From assembly GCA_943787185.1 (NCBI GenBank), contig CALSLL010000003.1:301399-365398 (forward strand): a stretch of 64,000 bases of DNA. The letters run 5' to 3'. A model generated the notes under the pieces. That model worked only from the letters and a program-made list of their open reading frames with translations. It made no database searches and was not told the DNA's origin. This document shows positions 29,031-39,531 of this stretch, in pieces (position 1 is the stretch's first letter; each line of letters begins with the position of its first letter). The stretch comes from UBA10349 sp003485905. GTDB lineage: Bacteria; Pseudomonadota; Gammaproteobacteria; Arenicellales; Arenicellaceae. A program made the translations under genes and the position numbers.

Positions 29031-29094
29031 TTCAATCCCCTATCCCACCCCCATATAATGAATAGACTGAAGAACCAATTCTTTTGAACGAATT
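29031..29094 (+). promoter_or_regulatory. Probable ssrA promoter and precursor leader
   Basis: A perfect -10 box TATAAT (29054-29059) is preceded at 17 bases by TTCAAT (29031-29036), a weak -35. The predicted start near 29066 leaves about 29 bases of leader before the mature tmRNA. That leader can fold: CCAATTC (29075-29081) pairs with GAATTGG (29090-29096). Confidence 0.6.
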
Positions 29095-29448
29095 GGGGGC
29101 GACATGGCTTCGACGTGGGTCGCGAAACCTTCGGTGCATGTCGAGGTGTAGAGTTCCTCGTAAATCCATCTACAAAAGTTATAGTTGCAAACGACGATAA
29201 CTACGCTCTAGCAGCTTAGGCTAGCTAGCCTCTCACTCGGTTTATCTATGGGCTGAGATTCGAGGGGTCAAATTACATAGAATCGCATCACCCTGTGTCT
29301 GTTAGGTCTGATGTTAAATTCAAGCAGACTCGCCAGTCTTGCGGTTTGTCTGTTGTCAGCAACCTGGTTAACTTAACAATAGACTAAACATGTAGATCCG
29401 GTGGCAGAGGGCTTGCGGACGCGGGTTCGATTCCCGCCGCCTCCACCA
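29095..29448 (+). ncRNA. ssrA: Transfer-messenger RNA (tmRNA), one-piece
   Basis: tmRNA rescues stalled ribosomes and tags the nascent chain for proteolysis. The tRNA-like acceptor stem pairs GGGGGCG (29095-29101) with CGCCTCC (29438-29444), followed by A and the encoded CCA at 29446-29448. The 5' part contains the conserved GACATGGCTTCGACG, and the 3' part the T arm GGGTTCGATTCCC. The tag frame runs 29187-29219 with resume codon GCA and reads ANDDNYALAA then TAG, the tag of pseudomonad-like Gammaproteobacteria. At 354 nt the length is normal. Its 3' end is the attachment site for the island, and its original terminator has been moved to about 55.1 kb. Confidence 0.97.
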
Positions 29449-30967
29449 ATTTGGAATTTGGGCCGCTAGTTTCTCGTAACAGCTTGAAAGGTAACGAGAA
29501 ATTAGCGGTTCCAAATCCTGATTTTTTTGAATACTCAATCATGTCTGTAAATATCAATGATTGAACCAGCCGTTTTTGTTCTAAATCACCATTTGTCCAA
29601 TAGTAGGAAGGGTTCTCAAGAAAATCTGAAACCGACTCTAAGCAATGACTAATATTAACTGGGTAGTCACTTCCTTTTCCTACTACTCTCTCCAACTGCC
29701 TTTTTTCTTTAGACAGTTCTTCGACTTTTTCTTCAATATGGCTGATTACTAGCTCGCTTGAACACTTTAATATCTTATCCATGCAAGTATTAATTTCCTG
29801 CTGTATTCCATTAATCTTAATTTTCTCGCCTTCGACAACAGATTCAAACTCTAACGCTTTCTTTTTAAATACTTCCTCTGTAACTCTTTTCGCCAATTTA
29901 AGAACTCGATCATTCACCTTGCTACCTTCGAGAAGGGCTTGAAAATCTGCTTCAACGACGCTTTTATTAACACTCTTTGGAGTTACTTCGCATCCCGCCG
30001 AATTAGCGCATCTATAATATGGGAATCTTTCATTTCGCCCTTTCGTCCAAGAGGCTGTGAGTTGCTTCCCACAGCCTGAACAAGAAATAAAACCTCTCAA
30101 TGGAAAGTCTTTGGCGAGCCCACTTCTAAATGCTTTTCTTTTTCCAGAAAGTTTTTGATTAACTACATCAAAAATTTCAGGAGTTATTATGGGCTCATGC
30201 TGGCCTTTCCTTCGAGAGATATTCCATTTTGGATACTCGATAAACCCAGCATAAATTGGGTTTGTTAAGATTCTCTTAACCCCTTCGAGCCAAAGCTTCA
30301 TCTCGGTACCGTTTGAATTCCTTAAATTGCCACCCAGCAAAAACGAACGCACGTCCGACATCGTAAGAAGCTCATCTCTGGAAAATTTTAAAAAGGCGTC
30401 TCGAATCAAAGATGCAGCAGGCTGGTCAGGCACTAGCAGCTTTCCATGAACAGCATCGGTCGTGAACTTATACCCAACGGGATTATTAAACGCCCAATAC
30501 CCTAGCTCAATCCTTGAACGCATTCGGTTTTTAACCTGAACTGCGTTCTCATTTCTTTCGTACTCAGCCGTCGAAGCGAAAATCGATTCTACTAACTTTC
30601 CTATAGGTGTTTCTTCAAATCTATGGGAAGGGCTTTCCATGATTCCCTGCCTAGCCCCAATTTCTGCCCTTAAGGCAAAATGGCCTGCTATATCTCTGGC
30701 CAACCTCTTAATATCATCAATAATAACTATCGTTGGTCCACTCTGGTCCTCTAAGAAGTCTAACATTCTCCTCATGGCCGGACGTTCAGTTACTCCTCCT
30801 GAGATACCCTCCTCTCTAAACACTTGGATAACATTATAATTATGATTCGACGCATAGTCGTAGCACCTTTTTTCCTGCCCCTCGAGTCCATGTCCTTCTC
30901 TAACTTGCTTTGAGGAAGACACTCTGCAATAGATAACTGCTTGAGTATTTTTGCCAAACGAACCCAT
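29384..30967 (-). CDS. Large serine recombinase
   Basis: The 527-residue site-specific recombinase has a resolvase domain with the nucleophilic serine in IYCRVSSSKQ, residues EGISGGVTERPAMRRML and IDDIKRLAR, and a recombinase domain (NPVGYKFTTDAVHG...RILTNPIYAGFIEYP). The zinc ribbon follows (FISCSGCGKQLTAS... PYYRCANSAGC), then a coiled coil (about residues 395-435). The frame does not stop in the element: it reads across the attachment core into antisense ssrA. Its last residues (EAAGIEPASASPLPPDLHV) and its stop codon therefore come from the tmRNA gene, a tail that should differ in a circular form. The enzyme is a good candidate for moving element 1, though tmRNA sites are more often used by tyrosine integrases. 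Confidence 0.88.
   Translation of the reverse strand: MGSFGKNTQAVIYCRVSSSKQVREGHGLEGQEKRCYDYASNHNYNVIQVFREEGISGGVTERPAMRRMLDFLEDQSGPTIVIIDDIKRLARDIAGHFALRAEIGARQGIMESPSHRFEETPIGKLVESIFASTAEYERNENAVQVKNRMRSRIELGYWAFNNPVGYKFTTDAVHGKLLVPDQPAASLIRDAFLKFSRDELLTMSDVRSFLLGGNLRNSNGTEMKLWLEGVKRILTNPIYAGFIEYPKWNISRRKGQHEPIITPEIFDVVNQKLSGKRKAFRSGLAKDFPLRGFISCSGCGKQLTASWTKGRNERFPYYRCANSAGCEVTPKSVNKSVVEADFQALLEGSKVNDRVLKLAKRVTEEVFKKKALEFESVVEGEKIKINGIQQEINTCMDKILKCSSELVISHIEEKVEELSKEKRQLERVVGKGSDYPVNISHCLESVSDFLENPSYYWTNGDLEQKRLVQSLIFTDMIEYSKKSGFGTANFSLPFKLLRETSGPNSKLVEAAGIEPASASPLPPDLHV
29435..29448 (+). repeat. Left attachment site (attL core) at the ssrA 3' end
   Basis: CGCCGCCTCCACCA, the last 14 bases of ssrA, recurs exactly at 55042-55055 in front of the displaced ssrA terminator. 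The inner seven bases TCCACCA also occur at 40345-40351. Confidence 0.82.
29453..29528 (+). terminator. Long hairpin with T tract just after ssrA, inside the recombinase frame
   Basis: Imperfect arms of about 28 bases (29453-29480 and 29491-29517) with a 10-base loop are followed by T7 at 29522-29528. In the ssrA direction this has the form of a rho-independent terminator, and it would replace the native one displaced by integration. The same bases encode the C-terminal part of the recombinase on the other strand. Confidence 0.6.
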
Positions 30968-30972
30968 TTCTA

Positions 30973-31461
30973 TTACCTCAATGATTTATATTCTCTGATG
31001 GCCCTATAAAGTCTATTCTCTACTGAAACCTCATACCTATGGTAAACCCCCAAAAGTACCTCAACGTCCTCTTGCTTAACCTTAGGCTTGTATGGCTCTT
31101 CAACAGTAACGACTCCGTTAGACATCACATCTTCAAATAAATCTTTAAACTTTCCGAGATTTGCACGGGAATTTATAAATTCTTTTTTTGCAAAAGATAT
31201 CCTATTAAGCTGTAAAACATGGGTGGTAATTCTCTCAACCATAATCCGGTCCAAAATGCCCTCTGGCTTCATCTCTTCCACTAGCTCATCATATAACTCC
31301 TGATAGCACTCGAGCTCTTCGGGTAGCACTTGTTGCGAAAGACAACCATGAGTTAGAGCGTTCTTAGACGAAACAAGCTTTCCTTCCTCTGTCTTAACGC
31401 CCCCATTTTTAGAATTATTTTTATTCGCAATTAATTGTTTAGGGGATATTTTTTTACTCAT
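30973..31461 (-). CDS. Hypothetical protein of recombinase neighbourhoods, ~162 residues
   Basis: The N-terminal part has the pattern NKNNSKNGGVKTEEGKLVSSKNALTHGCLS, a short motif (N-x-GPKT-EGK-x-S-NALKHG) often found in small genes beside serine recombinases and in some phage and planctomycete proteins. The rest is helical and charged with no recognised domain. I take the ATG at 31461; the one at 31476 would add five residues. The start overlaps the stop of the tiny gene upstream by eight bases (ATGAGTAA), and the stop is a few bases before the recombinase start, so all three are one operon. Its role is not known; a DNA-binding partner of the recombinase is possible. Confidence 0.65.
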   Translation of the reverse strand: MSKKISPKQLIANKNNSKNGGVKTEEGKLVSSKNALTHGCLSQQVLPEELECYQELYDELVEEMKPEGILDRIMVERITTHVLQLNRISFAKKEFINSRANLGKFKDLFEDVMSNGVVTVEEPYKPKVKQEDVEVLLGVYHRYEVSVENRLYRAIREYKSLR

Positions 31462-31600
31462 CTGCAAAGACCTCATTCATCGACTTATCAATAATATGGC
31501 TAGCGATTACTTCTAAGTTTGTTACTAGGTCTTCCACTTCTTTATCATTAAGAAAGTCTTCACCCAGAATATTTAAAACTTCTTCCAGTTCCAGAACCAT
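31454..31600 (-). CDS. Small acidic protein, 48 residues
   Basis: The gene runs from an ATG at 31600 behind GAGAGTAGGTGCA to a TAA at 31454. The product MVLELEEVLNILGEDFLN and on is strongly acidic and helical (ending KSMNEVFADE). It overlaps the next gene's ATG by eight bases, which supports real coupled translation. No family is recognised. Its size and place suggest an accessory factor of the recombinase module. Confidence 0.5.
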   Translation of the reverse strand: MVLELEEVLNILGEDFLNDKEVEDLVTNLEVIASHIIDKSMNEVFADE

Positions 31601-31681
31601 TGCACCTACTCTCTACAAGGTGTCTAGCTCTGATATTTTCAGTCACTACGACGTATATAATTTTTGCTTGAGTATTTCTCA

Positions 31682-32497
31682 TCACGATTTAATTCTTTCC
31701 AAAATTGATTCTTCTACTATTTGGGTTTTACCGTCCTGTATCTTTATTTTAAGCTCTCCATATTCAATACCTTTCATAATTCCCTCTATATCAACCGCAG
31801 GATTCGTCTTCATAACTTTTTTTAGGGATTGAGGTTTGCCATCTTTAAACTTTATCTCTAAAGAATCTAACTTCCCCTCATAAATCAAACTAAGAACTTT
31901 TAAAGAGTTATTGTCTAATTCCATCGCATACTTGAACTCCTCTTTTCCGCTTCCCCCTAATACAATCTCACAAATGCGATTCAAATTAATCGTTAGATAA
32001 CTGTCGCGCAGTAAACCTGCCACTTTCGAATGCTCAATATCGCATTTTCTTAATATCTCCACCCATCCGTCAGAAAATACAATAAGGAAAACAGGATTTT
32101 TAAGAAGGCACAAAGCAACGCCAAACTCTAGTAATGGGGTTGGTTTACTTTCGTCTCCATTAAAAAAATTAGTGGTCTGATATGCCGTTTTTAGAGAAGA
32201 AAGAGGCAAACCAAATGTTCGCATTTCTGATAAACAACGTATCCAAATAATGTCCAATGCACTAAGTTTTCTCCAACCTTTACCCTCAACTTTTCTGCTG
32301 TCAGAAAGCAAACCATTCTCGGACCAACTGTGCATCACCCTGTATGATAAATCTGTGTCCTTTACGGTCTGTACCTTATCGTTCAAGCGCACCTGAAAAC
32401 GTTTTAGAACTGGATTATCACCTAGGCAATAATCTGCAAACGGATAATCCCAACTATCATCCCTAAATGCTCTACCTTTATATATCTCGGTCGACAT
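31682..32497 (-). CDS. MerR-like DNA-binding protein of the recombinase module
   Basis: The 271-residue protein has a winged-helix MerR-type domain at about residues 45-115: LSYRVMHSWSENGLL, then a basic wing (KGWRKLSALDIIWIRCLSEMRTFGLPLSSLKTAY) that fits the R-x-Y-W-x-x-GLL...RxxSxxDI...LRxxGxxL pattern. The C-terminal half contains a hydrophobic segment (GVALCLLKNPVFLIVF) and two similar strands (LEIKFKDGKPQSLKK and LKIKIQDGKTQIVEE) that look like an internal duplication. It heads the operon that ends in the serine recombinase. A regulator or directionality factor is a reasonable guess. Confidence 0.6.
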   Translation of the reverse strand: MSTEIYKGRAFRDDSWDYPFADYCLGDNPVLKRFQVRLNDKVQTVKDTDLSYRVMHSWSENGLLSDSRKVEGKGWRKLSALDIIWIRCLSEMRTFGLPLSSLKTAYQTTNFFNGDESKPTPLLEFGVALCLLKNPVFLIVFSDGWVEILRKCDIEHSKVAGLLRDSYLTINLNRICEIVLGGSGKEEFKYAMELDNNSLKVLSLIYEGKLDSLEIKFKDGKPQSLKKVMKTNPAVDIEGIMKGIEYGELKIKIQDGKTQIVEESILERIKS

Positions 32498-32890
32498 ATT
32501 GAACCAACTTAAATTGAACCTATGCGTATAGTTTCATATGAAAATCATACTATCAAGTGCATTTTATATAAATAGTACATATTCCTGAATTTGATAGAAT
32601 CATAAGGAATCTTAGCTACTGATTATTGCAAGCATGAGCCTAACTAGGAGTCGCTGATAACTAGATACCTACAGATGTTTACTATTACCAACAGCAACCT
32701 AAACTTAACCAACGTTAGAGCATTAAACTAAATCCCTTCGTGTTACGAAGGCAAAACTATTGTGCTAACTGAGCCCATGAGCCCAATTGATGGATGCCGA
32801 CCTATCTTGGACTAATTCCCTATCTGTCCAAAAGTTTCCGATGATGTACACTTAAAATCACCAAAGAACAGTCTCAAGGAGAACTGAAGC
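32498..32890. promoter_or_regulatory. Intergenic control region between the MerR-like gene and hsdM
   Basis: These 393 bases hold no gene I can support. A perfect 12-bp palindrome TTTCATATGAAA at 32532-32543 lies 35 bases upstream of the MerR-like start, a plausible operator. An inverted repeat CCTTCGT-GTT-ACGAAGG at 32735-32751 has no T tract. A ribosome site AAGGAG at 32877-32882 precedes hsdM. Confidence 0.4.
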
Positions 32891-34611
32891 ATGGAACAAA
32901 AAATCACTCTTCAACAGATGGAATCATTCCTTTGGGAGACTGCAGATATCCTTCGTGGAAACATGGATGCCTCTGAGTTCAAGGATTACATCTTCGGTAT
33001 GTTGTTCCTAAAGCGTCTGTCTGATGCATTTGAGGAGGCACAGGAAGGGGTTGTTCAGCACTATCTTGTCCATTGGTAAATCACAAGCAGATGCAGAACG
33101 ATTAGCATCGGATGAAGATGAGTACGACAAGACCTTCTTTGTGCCTGATAGAGCGCGATGGTCGAACATTAAAGACCTCAAGCATGACATCGGGTCAGAA
33201 CTAAACAAAGCAACCGAAGCGATTGAAGAGCATAACGCCTCTCTTGAAGGTGTGTTGGTCTCTATCGACTTCAACATCAAGAACAAACTCTCAGACAAGA
33301 AGCTCCAAGACCTTCTGTCTCACTTTTCTAAGTATCGGCTTCGCACCGCAGACTTTGACTCTCCGGACCTCTTGGGTAGTGCATACGAGTATCTGATTAA
33401 GCAGTTTGCTGACTCAGCAGGTAAGAAAGGTGGTGAGTTCTATACGCCCAGTGAAGTTGTTTGGTTATTGGTTTCGCTCCTAAAACCCACCGCAGGCATG
33501 AAGATCTATGACCCTACGGCAGGGTCAGGCGGCATGTTGATTCAGACCCGCAACTACCTTATTGAACAAGGGTGAAAACGCTCAGAACCTTATCTCTGTA
33601 TGGACAGGAGATGAACCTAAACACATGGGCAATCTGCAAGATGAATATGTTCCTTCACGGCGTGTTCAATGCAGACATCCGTAAGGGGATACCTTAGGCG
33701 ACCCTCAGCACACCTCTGGTGGTGAGTTGATGTCCTTTGATCGAGTGATTGCCAATCCTCCCTTCTCTCTAAAGAAATGGGGCAAGGAGCGGCAGATGCA
33801 GATCCCTATGGTCGATATCCCTATGGCACCCCTCCAAAGATGCAGGTGACCTTGCGTTCATCCAGCACATGATTGCGTCTCTGAATGCAGAGGGAAAGAT
33901 GGGCGTTGTTGTTCCTCATGGAGTGTTGTTTCGAGGGTCAAGCGAGAAGGAAATTCGTAAAGGTATCTTGAAGATGACTTGTTAGAGGCAGTGATTGGTC
34001 TTCCATCTGCACTATTCTATGGCACAGGCATTCCTGCAGCACTTCTGATCATCAACAAGAAGAAACCTGCTGAGCGCAAAGGCAAGGTTCTCTTCATCAA
34101 TGGTGAACTGGAGTATCAGGAAGGTAAGAACCAGAACAAACTGCGGAGACAGGATATTCAGCACATTTTGGATGTCTATGACGCCTACGAGGATGAGAAG
34201 CGGTATTCCAAAGTTGTTCGATATGATGAGATTCGAGAGAACGACTACAACCTGAATATCCGCAGATATGCAGACACATCACCACCACCAGAACAGTTTG
34301 ATGTGAAGGCAATTCTAAGAGGTGGCGTCCTGTCTCTGAGATTGAAGATGACTATATTCAGGAAACTCTGGACGGCATGGATGTCTCTTGTGTCTTTGTG
34401 CGAAGAGATCATGACTATTACGACTTCAAACCTGAGATTGAGACTAAGGAACAGATACGAGACCACCTGGAACGCTGCAGACCAATCAGTCATCACTCAG
34501 TTTGAAAGATGGTGGGATAAGTATCGGGTGTCCCTGCATGAGATAGATGCTCAGGTGAAACAATCCGAAGAGGTGATGTGGGGTTATCTGAAGGAACTTG
34601 GGTATGAGTAA
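32891..34611 (+). pseudogene. hsdM: Type I restriction-modification DNA methyltransferase subunit, several frameshifts
   Basis: HsdM methylates adenine in the type I recognition site. The product is recognisable across at least six frame changes: ETADILRGNMDASEFKDYIFGMLFLKRLSD at the start, the SAM motif DPTAGSGGML, LNTWAICKMNMFLHGVFNADI, the catalytic NPPF (near 33757) and GVLFRGSSEKEIRKGIL. LEAVIGLPSALFYGTGIPAALLIINKK closes the core. Each break that I could inspect needs only one base added or removed in a short run (for example GGG at 33570-33572, or a G missing near 33966), and the flanking protein sequence is otherwise well conserved. The stop overlaps the hsdS start by eight bases (ATGAGTAA). 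Confidence 0.85.
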
Positions 34612-35772
34612 GCAGTTCCTGAGGGGTGGCAGAACTCCGTTAAAGATATTGTTTCAGCGAAGGTCGGACGTAGAAACTGGATATCGTAATGAGGGAATAA
34701 AGTTCATTAACATTCATGATCAAGATGGGGATCTGTCTATCGTGCGCACATTTATCGTAAAGAGTTAGGTGAAATATACTCACTTCTTATAAATGAAGGA
34801 GACTATGTCTTATCTAGTTCAGGGACTATGGAAGTGTTGGACTTGGTAAGAAGACACTCTTGTTACTCAACACAATGTAATCAGATTTCGATGCATCGAT
34901 GAGACTAATTTAATGGTATCTGTTTCTGCGCACTTCTTAAAGTAAAAATTCTTCGATAAGTTAGTGAGCAAAGTCAGGGTAGCGCACAGGTAAACTTCGG
35001 TCCTAACATTTAAAATTGATGGACGCATTGATCCCCCCCCTCCCCGAACAAAAGAAAATCGCATCCATTCTCACCTCTGTGGATGAGGTGATTGAGAACA
35101 CCCAGAAACAAATCGACAAACTCCAAGACCTCAAAAAGGCAACCATGAACGAGTTGCTGACCAAAGGCATTGGTCACACAGAGTTCAAGGACAGTGAGTT
35201 GGGGAGGATTCCGAAGAGTTGGGAGGTTAAAGTTTATTTTCGCTGGCAAATAAAATTAAACGTGGACCGTCATTAAGTTGAATACTGAATGAAGGATTCC
35301 GTTACATACTCGAAACTGTGAACATGATTTCTCTGGATGTGACTATAAATTTTTGGATAACTTTGCTGATATCGAAAATCCGACTACTCAAGATACTATG
35401 GTAGAATTGCGAATAGTGCGGCAGTAGTGGTTCTGCATTTTCAATTTAGGCGTTATGCAATCGTTGGATTCAACATTAGCAATCTCTTCAGAAATATTTG
35501 CATCCCAGTTTTTGATTCATATTTTACACAAACTCATTTATCTTAGGCGTCAACTGAAATTCGGTAATTAAAGATGAATAACCAAGTTAGTTCAATAAAG
35601 ACCTAGACCAATTCTGCAGTTCCTCCAAAATCAGAGCAAAGTAAGATTTGCGAAGAAATTATTTGGATCAAGATGAAAAAATCAGATGCAAAAACTCTCC
35701 CAAACCCAATCCCTCAAAAAATCCCTGATGCAAGACCTTCTGACAGGCAAAGTCCGAGTGACGGTGAACTGA
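34604..35772 (+). pseudogene. hsdS: Type I restriction-modification specificity subunit, frameshifted
   Basis: HsdS chooses the DNA target of the type I complex. The frame starts at ATG 34604 (MSKQ, then in another phase PEGWQNSVKDIVSAKVGRRNW). The central conserved helix is intact at 35016-35230: IPPLPEQKKIASILTSVDEV, then KQIDKLQDLKKATMNELLTKG and GRIPKSWEV, which opens the second target domain. The C-terminal conserved region is seen near 35700 (QSLKKSLMQDLLTGKVRVTVN). The second target-recognition domain (35280-35680) is hard to follow in any frame. The TGA at 35770-35772 overlaps the hsdR ATG. Confidence 0.75.
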
Positions 35773-38754
35773 TGGCATCTGATGAACTCGACAAGGTAGA
35801 ACTCCCTGCACTGGAGCAACTCCAGTCTTTGGGATGGTCTATATGTTGAGGGTGCAAAACTCTCTCCGGATGAGTCTCGATGAACGTAGTTCCTTCAAAG
35901 AAGTAGTTCTTGAGAATCGACTGACTGCAAACATCAAACGCATCAACCCTTGGATCAGTGATCAGAACCTCTCCAAGGTCGTGCAGTGACCTCACTAAGA
36001 CCCTTACCCAACTCTGATTGAAGCAAACCAAGCGATCTGGACACCATCAACGAATGCGTCTCCGTGATGCAAGATTTGGGTAAGGGTAATAAAGGTCAGA
36101 CGGTTCATATTATCGACTTTGAGAACCCTGAGAACAACGAGTTTCTCTGCACCAATCAGTTCAAAGTCTCGGGTATAAACCAGAACATCATTCCCGACAT
36201 AATCCTTGTTTGTGAATGGTCTTCCTCTTGCAGTGATTGAGTGCAAATCGCCCTACATCACCAACCCAATGGAAGTCAGGGATTGATCAACTTCTCAGAT
36301 ATGCGAACCGTAGAAACCCATTGCATGATGAGGGCGCGGAGAAACTCTTTCACTACAATCAATGATGGTCTCGACCCATCGGGATAAGGCGCGAGTGGGC
36401 ACAATTACCTCTCGCTATGGAGCATTATCTCGAATGGAAAGACCCCTATCCACTAACCGTTGAGCAGGTGAGTGCAACGGCAGAGTCTCAGGATGTTTTG
36501 ATTGCAGGATTCTTCTCCAAGACGAACTTCCTGGATGTCATGCAGAACTTCACGGTGTTTGAGCCCGTTGATGGTCGCATCATCAAGAAGATACCACGGT
36601 ATCAGCAGTTCCGTGCAGTCCATAAGACCATTGAGCGTCTCAAGACTGGCAAAACCCGCAAGATAAAGCTGGCGTCATCTGGCACACTCAAGGTTCGGGT
36701 AAATCTCTGACCATGGTGTTCCTCACCATGAAGATGCGCAGAGACCCAGAACTGCGAGATTACAAACTCGTCTTCCTGACTGACCGAACGCAGCTTGATA
36801 CCCAATTAACTACGCACCTTTCAGCAATGCACAGGGTGAAACGATTCATCATGCAGACTCAGTGAAGTCACTGAAAGAACTCCTCGCAACTGATGCCTCT
36901 GACATTGTCACGGCAATGGTGCAGAAGTTTCAAGAGCATGCAGATGATTTTGACTTTCCTGTTCTCAACGAGTCCGACAAGATCATTGTTCTGGCAGATG
37001 AGGCACACCGTACTCAGTACGGCACTCTGGGTGCAGCCATTAACATCGGCACTTCCCAATGCACCTAAGATTGCGTTCACAGGAACACCTCTGATTAAGT
37101 CTCAGAAGACCACCAGAGTTTGGCTCATATATCGACACCTACACCATCGAGCAAGCAGTGCAGGACGGTGCAACAGTTCAAATCTTGTATGAAGGCGAGA
37201 GGCAACCGTGCGCTGTCACAGGTGACTCATTAGACAGTCTGTTTGATGAGTATTTCTGCAGACCGAACTGAAGAAGAGAAAGCGGCAATTAAGAAGAAGT
37301 TTGGACTACCGAGCGGATTCCTGAAGCACCACAGCGCATTCGAGAGTGTCTGCATGGATATTCTCAAGCATTACCGTGAACATATCCAACCCAATGGGTT
37401 CAAGGCGATGATTGTCACCTCGTCTCGTAATGCAGCGATTCTCTACAAGGAACAACTAGATGAAGTTAGAGCACCCCAGTCAGCAGTCATTATCTCGGGT
37501 GACCATAACGATGCGAAGCGATTCTGGGAATACACCGATGGCGTAAAGCACAAGAAACAGATAGAGGATTTCAAGAAGCCTCTAGGGTCGGGTGACGGTC
37601 AATCTGACCTATCCATTCTCATCGTTAAAGATATGCTTTTAACGGGGTTTGATGCACCAATCGCACAGGTTATGTATCTCGACCGCAAACTCACAGACCA
37701 CACTTTGTTGCAGGCAATCGCCAGGGTGAATCGAACCAACAAGAACAAGTTCGTGGGTATATCGTCGATTACTTTGGACTGAGCTGATTACCTCACCGAA
37801 GCTCTGGAGATGTTCTCTACCGAGGATGTTGCGGGTGCATTGATCGACCTAAAGGATGAGATCCCCAAACTCAAGAATGCACACACTCGTGTTCTCAAGC
37901 ATTTTCAACGGTCTGGATTTAGATGACCTTGATGCCTGCATCTTGTCACTCGAAGATGAAGTCAAAAGGCAAACCTTTCAGACTGACTTCCAGAATTTCT
38001 GCTAAGCAGATGGACATCATTCTCCCTGACCCCTCAGCAACCCGTTTCTGAGAGACCTTAAAAGCGTTGGGTAAAGATTATCAGTGGGTGCAAGAAACCT
38101 CTTCGGGATGAGCAACTCGACATTGCAGGCGCAGGTGAGAAAGTTCGAGAACTCATTGAAGAGCATGTCTATTCTACTGGAGTAGATCCTAAGATACCCC
38201 CCGTTGACCTTTTGGCGGCAGACTTCAAAGAGCAACTTAATCAGCATAAATCACCACGAGCACAGGCATCTGAGATAGAGAACGCAATCAAGCATCACAT
38301 CAAGATTAATCTTGAAGATGACCCTGAGTATTACAAGAAACTATCGGAACGACTCGAAGACATTATTCGTAAGTATGCAGAGAAGTGGGATGAGTTGGTT
38401 CAATTACTGTTGGATTTGAGGGATAACATTGAATCTGACCATCAGCAACAAGCTGATGATTTAGGTCTTTCAAGTACCGAGCTGGCGTTCTATAACATTT
38501 TGATGGCGGAGTTGTCTGAAGCTGACGGGAACTCACTCGATGAACACGCTGCAGAGAAGGTCAAAGAGGTTGTCCAATCGCTTGTGTCTATTCTGGAAGA
38601 GGCGACCCAGATAGTAGACTTCTTTGACAAGTGGGATGAACGGAAGCGTGTAAAGCGAGACATTAAGCGAGTAGTCATCGAGAACTTTGACGAGTCGCTG
38701 GTTAAGCCAGTCACAGATAGATTTATGGAGCTAGCTCAGGTGAAATTTAAATGA
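35772..38754 (+). pseudogene. hsdR: Type I restriction endonuclease subunit, frameshifted
   Basis: HsdR is the translocating nuclease of type I systems. The start MASDELDKVELPALEQLQSL is followed by the nuclease motif (NIIPDIILFVNGLPLAVIECKSP, near 36185-36250). The Walker A motif HTQGSGKSLTMVFL lies near 36680-36725, the DEAH box VLADEAHRTQYGTL near 36990 and FTGTPL near 37080. The helicase half contains GFDAPIAQVMYLDRKLTDHTLLQAIARVNRTN. The C-terminal helical part (38212-38754) is intact. Many single-base phase changes interrupt it. The ATG overlaps the hsdS stop, and the stop overlaps the next gene by four bases, so hsdM-hsdS-hsdR-peptidase is one operon. Confidence 0.83.
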
Positions 38755-39452
38755 GTACGTCATTTGATTTCCCCGTAGAGATAGTACGTACACCTCGCAA
38801 GAAAACAGCCTCTATTGAGGTTAATGGTGGTATTGCTAAAGTTACAGTTCCTGAGCATTTATCTGACCAGCGACTCAATAGTCTCATTAAAAAAAGAAGT
38901 GTATGGATAAAGCAAAAAATCGCTATTTTAAGTGCCAGTCCACTAAGAAAGCCTAAGGAATACGTTAGTGGCGAGGTATTTCAATATCTCGGTCGGAACT
39001 ACCGTCTCAAGCGGCTTTTAGGTCCCATTGAGGGCGTCAGAATGAAGTCAGGCCAGTTGCAGGTGACTGTTGCTCAGGGCTCGACTAACGCCCTTACAGA
39101 GGCTTCTGTGAGGAGCTCTCTAAATACTTGGTATGAGACTCATGCACTCGCAAAATTGACTGAGAAAACCCACAAGTATGCAGCGATTCTTGGCGTCGAC
39201 GTGGGAAACATAACGGTTAAAGATTATAAGGCTCGTTGGGGCTCTTGTTTCCCTTCAGGGGACATTGCGTACAACTGGAGAATCATAATGGCTCCACATC
39301 ATATTATTGATTATGTGGTAGTTCACGAACTTTGCCATTTGCGTGAGCAAAATCATTCACCGAAGTATTGGAGGCATGTCGAGAGCGTGATTGGGGATTA
39401 TAAATACCGCCGTGAGTGGCTGAAGGTATATGGAGCTAGTTTGGTTATATAG
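38751..39452 (+). CDS. YgjP/DUF45-type (SprT-like) metallopeptidase
   Basis: This is an intact 233-residue protein of the YgjP-like M48-related family. The zinc motif HELCHLREQNHSPKYWRHVE supplies HExxH and the downstream His and Glu. The upstream RWGSCFPSGDIAYNWRIIMAPHHIIDYVVVHEL is the family signature. The family is often found as the last gene of type I restriction operons, as here, where it overlaps hsdR by four bases (ATGA). Its role there is not established. It is notable as the one undamaged gene of the operon. Confidence 0.88.
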   Translation: MSTSFDFPVEIVRTPRKKTASIEVNGGIAKVTVPEHLSDQRLNSLIKKRSVWIKQKIAILSASPLRKPKEYVSGEVFQYLGRNYRLKRLLGPIEGVRMKSGQLQVTVAQGSTNALTEASVRSSLNTWYETHALAKLTEKTHKYAAILGVDVGNITVKDYKARWGSCFPSGDIAYNWRIIMAPHHIIDYVVVHELCHLREQNHSPKYWRHVESVIGDYKYRREWLKVYGASLVI

Positions 39453-39531
39453 CGATATGAAATTGTTCAACGACAGGAAGATAGCACCCAGCACCCAACG
39501 CCCCATGAGAGCATTTTGCTAGTATACATTT

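Noticed and set aside
29384..29450. Protein tail EAAGIEPASASPLP as a real domain
   Set aside because: It is the antisense of the tmRNA T arm and acceptor stem, a common artefact; here it matters only because the recombinase stop lies within it.
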